Source: Diphasiastrum complanatum
Taxonomy: Eukaryota > Streptophyta > Lycopodiopsida > Lycopodiales > Lycopodiaceae
Direction of reading: 5' to 3'
Assembly (NCBI GenBank): GCA_029204225.1
Contig: CM055098.1
Location: forward strand, 18,815,303 to 18,879,302
Length of the DNA: 64,000 nt
Shown: positions 63,951-64,000 of the stretch, piece after piece
Layout: every line of letters starts with the position of its first letter
Position numbering within the stretch: position 1 is the stretch's first letter
Notes under the pieces: generated by a model
Databases searched by the model: none
What the model saw: the letters and a program-made list of their open reading frames with translations, nothing else
Told to the model about the DNA's origin: nothing
Translations under genes and position numbers: made by a program

Positions 63951-64000
63951 ATAATGTACTCTATTGAAGGACGAAAAAGAAAAAATATAATGTACAATAG

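Overview
The window looks like nuclear DNA of a land plant with a large, repeat-rich genome. Almost everything recognisable is LTR retrotransposon: Ty3/gypsy and Ty1/copia elements, most broken by stops, frameshifts and deletions, with no intact host gene. Primer sites match plant tRNA-iMet (TGGTATCAGAGCC) and tRNA-Asp (TGGCGCCGTTGC...). Introns with GT-AG borders, long CA/TA microsatellites and a possible tRNA-derived SINE fit the same picture. I cannot name the species; a non-angiosperm such as a fern, lycophyte or gymnosperm is only a guess.

Layout. 1-6110: a mosaic in which a gypsy gag (Gypsy-1) is followed by a copia protease-integrase-RT-RNase H body (Copia-1) and then by a gypsy integrase tail, with no copia LTRs between. 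About 6500-34267: Gypsy-2 (+ strand), with a repeat-rich leader, gag, RT/RNase H, a coiled-coil second ORF, PPT and 3' LTR. It lacks protease and integrase, and its gag is split by Gypsy-3. 7727-27320: Gypsy-3 (- strand), a full-length but dead element with two ~820 bp LTRs, a tRNA-Asp PBS, gag, PR, RT, RNase H, IN and a coiled-coil second ORF. 13378-19652: a chromodomain gypsy (+ strand) inserted in Gypsy-3's integrase. It has 918 bp LTRs that look identical, a 5 bp target duplication and an intact 1160-codon PR-RT-RH-IN-chromodomain frame, but no gag. This is three-level nesting with a readable order of insertion.

34268-44725: fragments of at least four copia elements on both strands (gag, PR/IN, RT/RH tails and LTRs). 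44990-47220: host-like exon fragments, a ubiquitin-like-looking exon pair (+) and a four-exon Ulp1-type cysteine protease pseudogene (-). 47454-56733: a 9.3 kb palindrome made of two copies of one copia element joined tail to tail. Each copy keeps only its 5' LTR, so both outer ends are the same LTR terminus. 56743-58910: LTR, PBS and gag of another truncated copia. 58911-64000: no identifiable gene; diverged repeats, a CA/TA microsatellite block with a higher-order unit, and a possible SINE.

Most unusual: (i) the gag-less but apparently recently mobile chromovirus, whose leader carries an iterated hairpin also present in its LTR; (ii) the palindromic copia unit with LTR termini at both ends; (iii) a shared coiled-coil second ORF downstream of pol in Gypsy-2 and Gypsy-3; (iv) an 8-mer (CTCTCGCA or its complement) repeated through the two non-coding regions of Gypsy-3; (v) the Ulp1-like pseudogene. 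All alignments and identities were judged by eye.
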